A DNA stretch of 64,000 nt from Leeuwenhoekiella nanhaiensis (GCF_002744755.1 NZ_KZ319289.1:186001-250000), one strand, 5' to 3'; shown: positions 1-8,486, counted from the first letter of the stretch. Numbers and translations are program-made. The notes: generated by a model not told the origin, from the sequence alone.

Positions 1-2
1 CG

Positions 3-632
3 TTTAGCAACGTGGTTCAACCTACCCGCGAAGAGATCACCAATGGGAACTTCAAACTTAAAGGCAACTGGAACCGTGATTTCTTTAAAAGCGACAAACC
101 TCTGGTTCTCGAGTTGGGATGCGGAAAAGGAGAATATACGGTGGGCCTGGCGCAGCGATTTCCCGATAAAAACTTTTTAGGCATTGACATCAAAGGTGCC
201 CGTTTTTGGCGCGGAGCCAAAACCGCTTTGGAAGAGCAAATTGATAATGCGGGTTTTCTACGCACGCAGATTGAATTGGTAGATCAGGCTTTTGCGGCAA
301 ACGAGGTTTCTGAAATCTGGATCACCTTTCCCGATCCTCAAATCAAATACAAGCGCACCAAACATCGAATGACGAACTTCGAATTTCTGGAGCGCTACAA
401 AACCATTCTTAAGCCAGACGGGCTTATGCATCTCAAAACCGACTCTGAGTTCATGCACGGCTACACGCTGGGATTGCTTCACGGTCTGGGTCACGAGGTG
501 CTTTATGCGCATCATGATATTTACAGCAATCACATGGCACCAAAAGAAGTGGTTGGCATTCAGACTTTTTACGAAAAACAGTATCTTGAACAGGATAAAG
601 CGATTACCTATATCAAGTTTAAGATCAATTAA
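3..632 (+). CDS. trmB: tRNA (guanine-N7-)-methyltransferase TrmB, 5' partial
   Basis: TrmB methylates N7 of G46 in the tRNA variable loop using S-adenosylmethionine, in the cytoplasm. The visible protein holds the Rossmann motif I LELGCGKGEYT near its start and the family motif FPDPQIKYKRTKHRM in the middle. A GTG at position 12 could pass for a start, but the frame is open to the window edge and the residues before it (F-S-N-V-V-Q-P) fit the usual flavobacterial N-terminus, so the gene very probably begins upstream of the window. The reading frame ends six bases before the next gene, suggesting co-transcription with the LysE-type exporter. Identification is strong; the true start is not visible. 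Confidence 0.93.
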   Translation, partial: FSNVVQPTREEITNGNFKLKGNWNRDFFKSDKPLVLELGCGKGEYTVGLAQRFPDKNFLGIDIKGARFWRGAKTALEEQIDNAGFLRTQIELVDQAFAANEVSEIWITFPDPQIKYKRTKHRMTNFEFLERYKTILKPDGLMHLKTDSEFMHGYTLGLLHGLGHEVLYAHHDIYSNHMAPKEVVGIQTFYEKQYLEQDKAITYIKFKIN

Positions 633-638
633 CCGCCT

Positions 639-1256
639 TTGGAAATAACCAAACTTTTCTTTATCACCTATTTTGCGGCCTTGCTGGGCGTATTGCCCCC
701 TGGACTGGTCAATATGTCTGTCGCAAAAACCTGCGTGCATCGGGGTATGCGCAATGGGGTATTGGTGGCCATAGGAGCTTCGGTAGTAGTGATGATTCAG
801 GCGTTTTTTGCAGTATTGCTGGCTCGTTATATCTTTAGCAATGAAGCCGTGCGCAATACACTGTTTCGAACCGGGATTGTGATTTTTGGTATTCTCGCGG
901 TGTATTTCTTTATCAAGGCCAAAAAAAATAAAGTCAAAGAAGTAAAAATTCCTAAGCATAGCGGAAGGCGCAGTTTCTGGAAGGGTGTTTTCGTGGCAAC
1001 CATAAATGTATTGCCGCTACCGTATTTTTGTGCCATTAGTGCAGCTTTAAACATCACGAGCAAAGGACAGGCAGGTATTCTAGAAGTGGGCCTGTTTGTA
1101 CTGGCCGCAGCGGCGGGCACTTTTACCTCCCTGTATGTCTACGTGGTAGGATTTAACCGTATTCAGCACGAGCCGCGCAACTTCGCTAAATATTCTAATT
1201 ATTTTATGGCGGGGCTTATGATTATTCTGGTGCTCATCACCTTATTCAGAATGTAA
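639..1256 (+). CDS. LysE/RhtB-family amino-acid exporter
   Basis: This is a small integral membrane protein of the LysE/RhtB exporter family, which exports amino acids or related metabolites across the inner membrane. About six hydrophobic segments are visible. The first helix runs into a PPGLVNM stretch, similar to the proline-glycine motif in helix 1 of the family, and a basic loop (KAKKNKVKEVKIPKHSGRR) follows the third helix. The start chosen is a TTG at 639; the next ATG would delete the first helix, so TTG is preferred. It sits between trmB and the alkyltransferase-like gene with almost no gaps, so the three probably share a transcript. The substrate is unknown. Confidence 0.75.
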   Translation: MEITKLFFITYFAALLGVLPPGLVNMSVAKTCVHRGMRNGVLVAIGASVVVMIQAFFAVLLARYIFSNEAVRNTLFRTGIVIFGILAVYFFIKAKKNKVKEVKIPKHSGRRSFWKGVFVATINVLPLPYFCAISAALNITSKGQAGILEVGLFVLAAAAGTFTSLYVYVVGFNRIQHEPRNFAKYSNYFMAGLMIILVLITLFRM

Positions 1257-1257
1257 T

Positions 1258-1602
1258 ATGCCAAAGCCCGAAACACTTAACTTTTTTAACCGGGTTTATG
1301 AGGTGACAAAGCGTATTCCGTACGGCAGGGTGACTTCTTACGGAGCGATTGCACGTTATCTGGGGGCAGCCCGCAGTTCGCGTATGGTGGGTTATGCGCT
1401 AAATGGTTCGGTAAACCGCGACGATGTGCCTGCGCACCGGGTACTTAATCGCAATGGCCTGCTTACCGGCAAGCATCATTTTTCGGGGACCAATCTGATG
1501 CAGCAGTTACTCGAGAGTGAAGGTCACGAGGTTAAAGAGGATAAACTGCAAAACTTTGAAGACAAGTTTTGGGACCCTGTGACGGAGCTTGGTTTTTCCT
1601 GA
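1258..1602 (+). CDS. Alkyltransferase-like (ATL) protein, MGMT family without the active cysteine
   Basis: The protein resembles the C-terminal DNA-binding domain of O6-alkylguanine-DNA alkyltransferase: it keeps the helix-turn-helix region (RVTSYGAIARYLGA) and the asparagine hinge/recognition area. In the active-site motif the usual P-C-H-R is P-A-H-R (A59), so it cannot accept an alkyl group. Such ATL proteins are known to bind O6-alkylguanine and hand the lesion to nucleotide excision repair. At 114 residues it has the typical ATL length. The ATG lies one base after the exporter stop codon, so translation is likely coupled. Function is inferred from family; the Cys-to-Ala change is seen directly. 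Confidence 0.87.
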   Translation: MPKPETLNFFNRVYEVTKRIPYGRVTSYGAIARYLGAARSSRMVGYALNGSVNRDDVPAHRVLNRNGLLTGKHHFSGTNLMQQLLESEGHEVKEDKLQNFEDKFWDPVTELGFS

Positions 1603-1679
1603 AATTTATCACGTTTCCAGACTTATTTTATACCTTCAGTAAAGACCAGGAAGTCTTTTAGTTTCTGAAGTTTTCGGCC

Positions 1680-1687
1680 TATATTTG
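1680..1687 (+). promoter_or_regulatory. Candidate -7 box for mrp
   Basis: TATATTTG matches the Bacteroidota -7 consensus TAnnTTTG and lies 29 bases before the GTG start of the Mrp gene. No clear -33 TTG is seen at the usual distance, so the call rests on the -7 box and its position. Confidence 0.5.
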
Positions 1688-1716
1688 CATTTTAGAATTA
1701 ATCTAATTAAGAAGTT

Positions 1717-2853
1717 GTGAAATTAGAAAAACAAGCCCTTTTAGAAGCTTTAAAAACCATCAGCGTACCCGGTGAAGGTGAGGATATGGTGAGCAGTGGT
1801 GCCGTGACTAATGTGGTTACTTTTGGCGATGAGGTCATCGTAGATGTAACTATAAAAAACCCAAGTCTGCAGGCCAAGAAGAAAACCGAAGTGGAGATTA
1901 TGAAAGCCATTCATGCCGAAGTGCATCAGAAGGCTAAAGTAAAGGTAAACGTACGGGTTGACGCTCCTGAAAAGCAGCAGAAAAACGAAATTAAAGGGAA
2001 GCCCATTCCCGGCATACAAAATATTATTGCAGTAGCTTCCGGTAAAGGTGGGGTTGGTAAATCTACGATCACCGCAAACCTGGCTGTAAGCCTGCAAAAA
2101 ATGGGCTTTAAAGTAGGTATCCTTGATGCTGATATCTACGGGCCATCTATCCCGATGATGTTTGATGTGCAGGAAGAGAAACCTCTTTCTGTTAAAGTAG
2201 ACGGGAAGCAAAAAATGAAACCTGTGGAGAGTTACGGCGTAAAAGTGCTTTCAATAGGATTTTTTACCCGTCCCGATCAGGCAGTGGTATGGCGCGGACC
2301 TATGGCTTCAAAAGCTTTAAATCAAATGATTTTTGACGCAGCCTGGGGTGAACTTGACTTTCTTCTGGTTGACCTGCCTCCAGGTACCGGTGACATTCAC
2401 CTGAGTATCGTACAGGCGATGCCCATTACCGGTGCTGTTGTGGTGAGTACGCCGCAGAATGTAGCTTTGGCAGATGCCAAAAAAGGTGTGGCGATGTTTC
2501 AGCAGGAAAGTATAAACGTTCCGGTTCTTGGAATTGTTGAAAATATGGCCTGGTTTACTCCCGAAGAATTACCAGATAATAAATATTTCATCTTCGGAAA
2601 AGAAGGCGCCCGTAATCTGGCCGAAGACTTAAATGTGCCGCTTTTGGCGCAGATTCCTTTGGTACAAAGCATTCGCGAAGCCGGTGATGTGGGAAGACCC
2701 GCTGCATTGCAGGAAAATACTATATTAGCCGAAGCTTTTGAAGAAATGACTCGCAACAGCGTAGAACAGCTTGTTAAACGCAATACCGATTTGCCACCTA
2801 CCGAGGCGGTTAAAATCACCACAATGGCGGGTTGTGCCGCAGTTAAAAAATAA
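1717..2853 (+). CDS. mrp: Mrp/ApbC/NBP35-type P-loop ATPase, Fe-S cluster carrier
   Basis: Mrp/ApbC proteins bind and transfer Fe-S clusters to apo-proteins using a P-loop ATPase. Residues 1-80 form a DUF59 (MIP18-like) domain; the ATPase follows, with the deviant Walker A GKGGVGKS at about 109-116 and the switch motif VDLPPGTGD. The start is GTG at 1717; no better ATG fits the DUF59 domain. The Cys-X-X-Cys that many ApbC proteins carry after the ENM motif is missing here: the segment reads ENMAWFTPEELPDNKY. A single cysteine remains near the C-terminus (AGCAAVKK). The next gene is a NifU C-terminal-domain protein four bases downstream, supporting a shared Fe-S role. Confidence 0.92.
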   Translation: MKLEKQALLEALKTISVPGEGEDMVSSGAVTNVVTFGDEVIVDVTIKNPSLQAKKKTEVEIMKAIHAEVHQKAKVKVNVRVDAPEKQQKNEIKGKPIPGIQNIIAVASGKGGVGKSTITANLAVSLQKMGFKVGILDADIYGPSIPMMFDVQEEKPLSVKVDGKQKMKPVESYGVKVLSIGFFTRPDQAVVWRGPMASKALNQMIFDAAWGELDFLLVDLPPGTGDIHLSIVQAMPITGAVVVSTPQNVALADAKKGVAMFQQESINVPVLGIVENMAWFTPEELPDNKYFIFGKEGARNLAEDLNVPLLAQIPLVQSIREAGDVGRPAALQENTILAEAFEEMTRNSVEQLVKRNTDLPPTEAVKITTMAGCAAVKK

Positions 2854-2857
2854 TGCT

Positions 2858-3100
2858 ATGACAGATTTAGAATTAAAAGGTAAGGTAGAGGCAGCTCTCG
2901 AAGAAATACGTCCTTTTTTACAAAGTGACGGGGGTGACATTGCTTTGCTGGCCATTGAAGACGGGCGCACCGTTAAAGTACAGCTTGAAGGGGCTTGCGT
3001 AGGATGTAGCGTTAATCAAATGACTCTAAAAAGCGGCGTTGAAATGACCATTAAAAAACACGCGCCACAAATAGAAGAGGTGATTAATATTACCGCTTAA
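2858..3100 (+). CDS. NifU C-terminal-domain (Nfu-type) Fe-S scaffold protein
   Basis: An 80-residue stand-alone NifU C-terminal domain, a small scaffold that binds a 4Fe-4S cluster between subunits through a C-X-X-C motif. The motif is seen as CVGC (C47, C50), following the family pattern LQSDGGDIALL near residue 21. An upstream in-frame start at 2771 would add 29 residues overlapping the mrp gene with no family resemblance, so ATG 2858 is chosen. It is followed by a clear terminator, so it is the last gene of the mrp transcript. Confidence 0.92.
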   Translation: MTDLELKGKVEAALEEIRPFLQSDGGDIALLAIEDGRTVKVQLEGACVGCSVNQMTLKSGVEMTIKKHAPQIEEVINITA

Positions 3101-3123
3101 GACCCATATTCAATAATCTATAC

Positions 3124-3157
3124 AACTGTCCGGTATTTTTCCGGGCAGTTTTTTTTG
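3124..3157 (+). terminator. Rho-independent terminator after mrp-nfu
   Basis: The stem AACTGTCCGG / CCGGGCAGTT (one G-T pair) has a loop of seven bases and is followed directly by a run of T. It lies 24 bases after the nfu stop codon. Confidence 0.85.
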
Positions 3158-3217
3158 TCTTGTTTTAAGCGTAATATGAACATTTAATAATATATTTAGA
3201 GGTTTAAAATTCAGATT

Positions 3218-4132
3218 ATGGGTCACTCTAACGGAAGGCGTACTGCCTTAAAAAATATCGCATTGGCAACATCAGGGGCAAGCCTTGGGCTTACCGCACT
3301 TAGCTGTAAGACCGAAACTAAAGAAGAGCCAGAGGAGCTTTTGAGAGAGGAAGCAATAGCATTAAAAGGTAACATCAACCACGCGGCCTGCTACTGGTGC
3401 TATGGGAGTATGCCACTTGAGAGTTTTGCACAGGGAGCGGCAGCGATTGGGCTTAAAGGCATTGACTTACTCAAACCCGAAGAGTGGGATACGGTTGAGC
3501 AGTATGGACTCAAATGCTCGGTAGCTACAGATACGTTTGCGAATATTGAAAATGGATTTAACGATCCTGCCAATCACGCAGATCTTCAGGCTAAATATGC
3601 CGGGCTTATTGATAAGGCAGCGGCCAAAGGAATTAAAAACGTTATTGTTTTTTCAGGAAACCGAAGGGAGTTGTCTGACGAAGAGGGAATCGCCAATTGT
3701 GCTGAAGGTCTTCAGCCACTTGTAAAGCAAGCCGAGGAAAAAGGCGTCATTTTGATTATGGAATTGCTTAACAGCAAGGTTGACCATAAAGATTACCAAT
3801 GCGATCATACCGCCTGGGGAGCCCAACTGTGCGAACGCATCGGTTCAGAGCATTTTAAATTGCTTTATGATATTTACCATATGCAAATTATGGAAGGGGA
3901 TGTGATACGTACCATAAGGGATTACAACCAGTACATCGCGCACTACCATACCGGAGGTGTACCCGGCAGAAACGAGATCAATGACAGCCAGGAATTGAAT
4001 TACCCTGCCATTATGAAGGCCATTCTGGATACTGGCTATACCGGTTATGTGGCTCAGGAATTTATACCTACATACGACGATAAGCTCGCCGCTTTACGGG
4101 AAGGTGTGCGTATTTGCGATGTACAGTACTAA
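3218..4132 (+). CDS. Exported TIM-barrel sugar isomerase, hydroxypyruvate-isomerase-like lipoprotein
   Basis: The protein has the fold of AP-endonuclease-2-like TIM-barrel sugar isomerases/epimerases and most resembles hydroxypyruvate isomerase. The N-terminus has a twin arginine (R7, R8), a hydrophobic stretch, and a cysteine at residue 30 (LTALSC), so it looks like a Tat-exported lipoprotein. Candidate metal/catalytic glutamates lie in IMELLNSKVDH and YVAQEF, with DIYHMQ between them. It has its own intergenic spaces on both sides. Hydroxypyruvate isomerase itself is usually cytoplasmic; export suggests a different substrate, perhaps a free sugar or keto-sugar. The fold is well supported; the reaction is not. 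Confidence 0.78.
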   Translation: MGHSNGRRTALKNIALATSGASLGLTALSCKTETKEEPEELLREEAIALKGNINHAACYWCYGSMPLESFAQGAAAIGLKGIDLLKPEEWDTVEQYGLKCSVATDTFANIENGFNDPANHADLQAKYAGLIDKAAAKGIKNVIVFSGNRRELSDEEGIANCAEGLQPLVKQAEEKGVILIMELLNSKVDHKDYQCDHTAWGAQLCERIGSEHFKLLYDIYHMQIMEGDVIRTIRDYNQYIAHYHTGGVPGRNEINDSQELNYPAIMKAILDTGYTGYVAQEFIPTYDDKLAALREGVRICDVQY

Positions 4133-4180
4133 TCCTATTAAATCACTAGACTTTAGAAGGGCTTAATCCGTAGTTTTTCT

Positions 4181-4188
4181 TAATTTTG
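4181..4188 (+). promoter_or_regulatory. Candidate -7 box for ferredoxin gene
   Basis: TAATTTTG matches TAnnTTTG and lies 65 bases before the ferredoxin start, leaving a leader of roughly 55-60 bases. No convincing -33 element was found. Confidence 0.4.
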
Positions 4189-4253
4189 CGCTCTGAAATG
4201 GCTTACCTTATCGGGGAGTCTCTTAATCGCCTAAGGGCATAATCGTATTTGTC

Positions 4254-4574
4254 ATGCAAGACATCACAATCACCGTAATTGACCGGGAAGGAGTTGCTCA
4301 CGCGCTTGAAGCTCCAACAGATATGAATTTAAACCTTATGGAAGTGTGCAAGATGTACGAACTTCCGGTTGAAGGTACCTGTGGTGGTATGGCGATGTGC
4401 GCTTCCTGCCAGTGCTATGTACTCTCCGATCATAAGCTGAATGAAATGGGTTACGATGAGGAAGCTATGCTTTCGGAAGCTTTTCACGTAGAAGATAACA
4501 GCCGTCTGGGTTGTCAGATTCCCATTACTCCAGATCTTAACGGCCTCGAAGTAAAACTGGCGCCCGAGAGTTAA
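4254..4574 (+). CDS. 2Fe-2S ferredoxin, adrenodoxin type
   Basis: A small electron-transfer protein of the adrenodoxin/Isc-ferredoxin class. Cysteines C43, C49 and C52 (G-T-C-G-G-M-A-M-C-A-S-C) and C87 (RLGCQI) form the C-X5-C-X2-C...C ligand set for one 2Fe-2S cluster. At 106 residues the length is typical. It stands alone, convergent with the SGNH lipoprotein gene, so its redox partner is not evident. An Fe-S assembly or P450/hydroxylase partner is possible, but nothing nearby shows it. Confidence 0.92.
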   Translation: MQDITITVIDREGVAHALEAPTDMNLNLMEVCKMYELPVEGTCGGMAMCASCQCYVLSDHKLNEMGYDEEAMLSEAFHVEDNSRLGCQIPITPDLNGLEVKLAPES

Positions 4575-4597
4575 GCCAAAACTTTAAGGGTATCGGC

Positions 4598-5353
4598 CTA
4601 ATTCGTTTTAAGAATTTCTAGTGCTACAGGAAGTAAGCGTTCTACAAATTCTGCATAAGCCTTTTCGGAAGGATGCAAGTTGTCTATAGCTACCAGTTCC
4701 GGGTCTTCAAGACCCTTTCGGGTGATGTCTGTAATATTCAAAAAGCTCACGTCAGAAGCTATTGTGATGCTTTTAGCTGCGTCGTTAAACGCGTTGATTT
4801 CGGCTGTTATTTCTTCCGGGTTTGTAGTGCTTTGGCCAAAAGGCGTAAACGCATAATCAGGTATGGAAAGTACCACAACCCGATCCCGGTCTCCTTTGGC
4901 CAGCTTCACAGCTGTTTCCAGTAATTCTTTAAACTCGGTTTTATAGGTTTCCAGGCTTCCACCCTGATACTGATTATTTACTCCAATGAGCAGGGTTACC
5001 AAATCCTGATTTTGTGCCGGGTTTTCCCCTTTAATTGCTTGAATAAGGCTTTCGGTACGCCAACCCGTTCGGGCAATGATTTTGACAGACAGGTCGGCTT
5101 CTGTTTCATTTTCAAATGCGGCTTTAAGCTGCATCGGGTAATTGCAGGTCGCGCATACGCTTTCACCAATGGTATAACTATCTCCCAAAGCCAGATAATT
5201 ATACGTTCCGCTTAGTTCGGCATCAGATGGGTTGGGTTCAGGATTTTCGGAAGGTAGTTCTGATTCCGGCTCCTGAAAGGTAATGGGGTCGTCTGCTGCG
5301 CCACAACCTAGTAGCAGGAATGCAAGTGAAAAGTAAAATGCTAGAGCTTTCAT
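4598..5353 (-). CDS. SGNH/GDSL-family hydrolase lipoprotein
   Basis: A 251-residue lipoprotein with the SGNH hydrolase fold, which hydrolyses esters or acetyl groups outside the cytoplasm. Block I is ALGDSYTIGE, block III is LLIGVNNQ, and the catalytic Asp-His pair is in DNLHPSEKAY. The signal peptide ends in LLLGCG, with the lipidated cysteine at residue 17. A longer frame starting at 5449 would put 32 residues before this signal and overlap the upstream gene, so ATG 5353 is chosen; it follows the metallophosphoesterase stop by 22 bases. The substrate is unknown. Confidence 0.85.
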   Translation of the reverse strand: MKALAFYFSLAFLLLGCGAADDPITFQEPESELPSENPEPNPSDAELSGTYNYLALGDSYTIGESVCATCNYPMQLKAAFENETEADLSVKIIARTGWRTESLIQAIKGENPAQNQDLVTLLIGVNNQYQGGSLETYKTEFKELLETAVKLAKGDRDRVVVLSIPDYAFTPFGQSTTNPEEITAEINAFNDAAKSITIASDVSFLNITDITRKGLEDPELVAIDNLHPSEKAYAEFVERLLPVALEILKTN

Positions 5354-5375
5354 ACTAAATCTACGAGTTGGGGGC

Positions 5376-6272
5376 TCAATTGGTTTTATAATCGATGAGT
5401 TTCTGCGGACCTTCCAGCAAAATGCGAACAATCTTAAGGACCCCGTCATCGGTGGTCGCTATTTGCCATTTGATGAGCGAGATAAAGCCGTTTTCAATTT
5501 CCAGACCGGTAATGCTTCGGGGGTGTACACAGCTTCCGTCATTAAAATAGGCAATATCACCCGGTTCTGGAAAACGGGGCCGGTGTGTATGACCGGTAAT
5601 CGTAAACTGGTTGTTGCGCTCAATAATCCATTTTTTGGTGCGGCGTTCCACTTTTTTGAGTTCGAGATAATTTTTAGCCGGGCTGGTAGGGTCAGAAATA
5701 CCCGCTCCCTGTAATGGCCGCCACAGGACCCTAACCATAAAGCGGTTAAAACGCCAGCCCACATAATTCATCCAGTCTGCCTGATGCCCATGACACAAAA
5801 AGAGTTCCTGCCCACTTTGTTCGTTTTTCAGAATTAATGACTCGTGTACTTCAATCCCAGGAAAAAGCGGTCTTTCCTCACCTGTTCTTCGATCAAAATG
5901 CGAATGCAGATTTTTTTTGACCTGCGACGGGTTTTTGTAAATCATATCGTGGTTGCCCCAGACCAGATGCAGTCTGTTTTCCAGATAAAACTTACGCATC
6001 AGTTCGTAGACATTTTGATGGGACTCGTATAGGGTAGAAAAATGCAGATTTTCCCAAAGCTCATCGCCATCTCCCAGTTCACAATAGGTAAACCCGTTTT
6101 TATAATACTGCTGGAGGGCATGAAAGTAGATGTTGCGGTTGTTTGCAAAATCGTCTGCACCGCTGTTGTCCCCGCGATGGCAATCGCTAAAAAGTATAAA
6201 CTTATCCGTATCGTTAAACGGAATTACTTTGGCATCCTGAAACGCCCGGTTAAAACGGCTTCTTGAAGACAT
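5376..6272 (-). CDS. Calcineurin-like metallophosphoesterase
   Basis: A soluble, probably cytoplasmic metallophosphoesterase. The dimetal motifs occur in order: SDCHRGD, GDGDELWE, WGNHD, CHGHQAD and GHTHRPRF. There is no signal peptide. The architecture recalls UDP-2,3-diacylglucosamine pyrophosphatase-like enzymes, but the resemblance does not fix a substrate. It lies directly upstream of the SGNH lipoprotein gene on the same strand and may share its transcript. The C-terminal 30 residues extend past the last motif without a recognisable domain. Confidence 0.85.
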   Translation of the reverse strand: MSSRSRFNRAFQDAKVIPFNDTDKFILFSDCHRGDNSGADDFANNRNIYFHALQQYYKNGFTYCELGDGDELWENLHFSTLYESHQNVYELMRKFYLENRLHLVWGNHDMIYKNPSQVKKNLHSHFDRRTGEERPLFPGIEVHESLILKNEQSGQELFLCHGHQADWMNYVGWRFNRFMVRVLWRPLQGAGISDPTSPAKNYLELKKVERRTKKWIIERNNQFTITGHTHRPRFPEPGDIAYFNDGSCVHPRSITGLEIENGFISLIKWQIATTDDGVLKIVRILLEGPQKLIDYKTN

Positions 6273-6313
6273 TTGCTATCGTATACAATCCTTTAAAGAT
6301 ACGATAAGCTGGT

Positions 6314-7090
6314 TTATGCGGTTATTTTAGAGTTGATTTCCTTCTCGATGCCATTCCACAAAATGATACGCTTTTTAAGTGCCGTAACCGCAGTATGACG
6401 GGCTTCTTCCCACTTCATCAGGTCAGTACCACAAAGTTCTTCAATCATTTTAAGAGCCATAGGGCCGTGCTCGTCGCCGTCAAGTTCTATATGACGGTCA
6501 AAGTAGTATTTAAATAGCGTGAGATCTTCCTGTGGGAAATTTTTGATGATGTTTCCAATAATCTGAGTAAACATATCGGGGATGAGGTCTTCACGGCCAA
6601 AGGTAAAGGCAGCAGCTATTTTATGCGGTTTCCCTTCAGAAATGGTTTCAAAGGTAAAGCGCAAAAATTCTTTAACGCTATCCGGAATTTCACTGACGGC
6701 GATTACCAAAAATATATCGGTGCCGTGTATGATGTGGTTTAAAAATGCATTGATCTGATCTAGAGAGGCTTCCGACTTTTTCATAGCATCCAGATACATC
6801 TCAAAATGACTCTGGCGCTTTCCGTCCATATTTACGTCGGTTTCCTCAGCCAAAACAATCTCGTTGATGAGGTAGCGCACCTCGGGATTTCCCAAAGGAT
6901 ACCAGGGCGTTGAAACTTTAGTAAGATCGTATTGCAATGACTTAAGCAGCGACATAAAATCCCATACAGCAAAGACATGATGCTGCATAAAAATCTTCAG
7001 ATCTTCAGGAGTTTTGAGTTTTTTATAGAGGCTGTGATTAAGAAGCTCCTCCTGAAACGGAGCAATCGCTTTTTCAATATCCTGTATCAT
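6314..7090 (-). CDS. DUF3050 family protein, heme-oxygenase-like fold
   Basis: A 258-residue soluble helical protein of the DUF3050 family, which has a heme-oxygenase-like/TENA-like helical bundle. The conserved acidic and histidine positions typical of such bundles are visible: MQHHVFAVWDFM near the N-terminus, NEIVLAEETDVN, and YYFDRHIELDGDEHG further on. These could bind a di-iron centre, as in heme-oxygenase-like diiron oxidases, but that is inference. No signal peptide is seen. It is a monocistronic-looking gene between the phosphoesterase and the acyl-CoA dehydrogenase, and no function is established. Confidence 0.8.
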   Translation of the reverse strand: MIQDIEKAIAPFQEELLNHSLYKKLKTPEDLKIFMQHHVFAVWDFMSLLKSLQYDLTKVSTPWYPLGNPEVRYLINEIVLAEETDVNMDGKRQSHFEMYLDAMKKSEASLDQINAFLNHIIHGTDIFLVIAVSEIPDSVKEFLRFTFETISEGKPHKIAAAFTFGREDLIPDMFTQIIGNIIKNFPQEDLTLFKYYFDRHIELDGDEHGPMALKMIEELCGTDLMKWEEARHTAVTALKKRIILWNGIEKEINSKITA

Positions 7091-7168
7091 CGCAATTAAT
7101 TTTTTGCAAAATTAATAAACGTCAGCAATACGCCTATACATTTCAATTAGATAATATCTATGAAGCAA

Positions 7169-8353
7169 TTACTTAAAAGCATTTAGGCCGGTAATGTCCA
7201 GGCCGGTAATCAGCAGGTGGATGTCGTGTGTACCTTCATAAGTAACCACACTTTCCAGATTCATCATATGACGCATAATGCTGTACTCGCCGGTAATGCC
7301 CATTCCGCCAAGGATTTGACGGGCATCGCGTGCAATTTTCAAAGCCATATCCACATTGTTGCGTTTAGCCATTGAGATTTGAGCCGAAGTAGCTTTGCCT
7401 TCATTACGTAAAGTTCCCAGTCGCCAGGCGAGGAGTTGGGCCTTGGTGATTTCGGTAATCATTTCGGCCAGCTTTTTCTGCTGAAGCTGGAAGGCACCAA
7501 TGGGCTTCCCAAATTGCTGGCGCTCTTTCGCGTAGCGCAGAGCGGTATCATAGCAGTCCATCGCAGCCCCTATTGCACCCCAGGCAATCCCGAAGCGTGC
7601 CGAATCTAAACACATTAAAGGAGCGCCCAGTCCCGATTTGTTGGGCAACAGGTTTTCTTTTGGGACCTTTACATTATCGAAAATGAGTTCGCCGGTAGCA
7701 CTTGCCCGCAACGACCATTTGTTATGGGTTTCGGGGGTTGAAAAGCCTTCCATCCCACGCTCAACGATGAGACCATGAATGCGGCCTTCTTCACTTTTTG
7801 CCCAGACCACAGCGATGTCGGCAAAGGGCGAATTGGAAATCCACATTTTTGCACCGTTCAGGACATAATGGTCACCGGCATCTTTAAAATTGGTCACCAT
7901 CCCGCCGGGATTGGAGCCGTGATCGGGTTCGGTGAGGCCAAAGCATCCCATAAATTCTCCGCTGGCGAGTTTATGTAAGTATTTTTTACGCTGCTCTTCA
8001 GAGCCAAATTTATAAATAGGATACATCACCAGAGAAGACTGTACCGAAGCTGTAGAGCGCACCCCGCTGTCTCCGCGTTCAATTTCCTGCATGATGAGAC
8101 CATACGCGATCTGGTCTAGACCGGCACCACCGTATTCTTCAGGAATGTAGGGACCAAAAGCGCCTATTTCAGCCAGACCACCTATGATTTGTTTAGGAAA
8201 TTCTGCTTTTTGAGCCGCTTCTTCAATAATTGGCGATACTTCCCGCTTTACCCAGTCGCGTGCTGCGCTGCGTACGAGTTTGTGTTCATCGGTTAGCAGG
8301 TCGTCAATGTTATAGTAGTCGGGTGATTCAAAAAGATCAGGTTTCATAAGCAC
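7169..8353 (-). CDS. gcdH: Acyl-CoA dehydrogenase, glutaryl-CoA dehydrogenase type
   Basis: A 394-residue FAD-dependent acyl-CoA dehydrogenase. The nearest subfamily by motif is glutaryl-CoA dehydrogenase, which oxidises and decarboxylates glutaryl-CoA to crotonyl-CoA in lysine and tryptophan breakdown. Signature segments are GVRSTASVQSSLVMYPIY (with the arginine expected to contact the substrate carboxylate), CFGLTEPDHGSNPGGM (FAD/substrate loop) and the catalytic glutamate in VVTYEGTHDIH near the C-terminus. Two possible starts (M1 or M3) differ by two codons. It stands alone with about 130 bases upstream. The acyl-CoA dehydrogenase family is certain; the glutaryl specificity is probable. 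Confidence 0.88.
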   Translation of the reverse strand: MLMKPDLFESPDYYNIDDLLTDEHKLVRSAARDWVKREVSPIIEEAAQKAEFPKQIIGGLAEIGAFGPYIPEEYGGAGLDQIAYGLIMQEIERGDSGVRSTASVQSSLVMYPIYKFGSEEQRKKYLHKLASGEFMGCFGLTEPDHGSNPGGMVTNFKDAGDHYVLNGAKMWISNSPFADIAVVWAKSEEGRIHGLIVERGMEGFSTPETHNKWSLRASATGELIFDNVKVPKENLLPNKSGLGAPLMCLDSARFGIAWGAIGAAMDCYDTALRYAKERQQFGKPIGAFQLQQKKLAEMITEITKAQLLAWRLGTLRNEGKATSAQISMAKRNNVDMALKIARDARQILGGMGITGEYSIMRHMMNLESVVTYEGTHDIHLLITGLDITGLNAFK

Positions 8354-8486
8354 TGTTGTTAATCTCTAAAGTTTTGTGCGCTTTCACTAAAAATGATGTA
8401 ATGAAGGCACTTATAAGTGTGCTAAATTTAGAAAAATGCTAAAACCTATGCTACTCAAATAGGGAAATTTCGGCAGGGTAATTTTG

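Noticed and set aside
258-959. Long minus-strand open frame across trmB and the exporter
   Set aside because: It runs antisense to two well-supported genes, has a low-complexity His/Gln/Tyr-rich translation and no domain.
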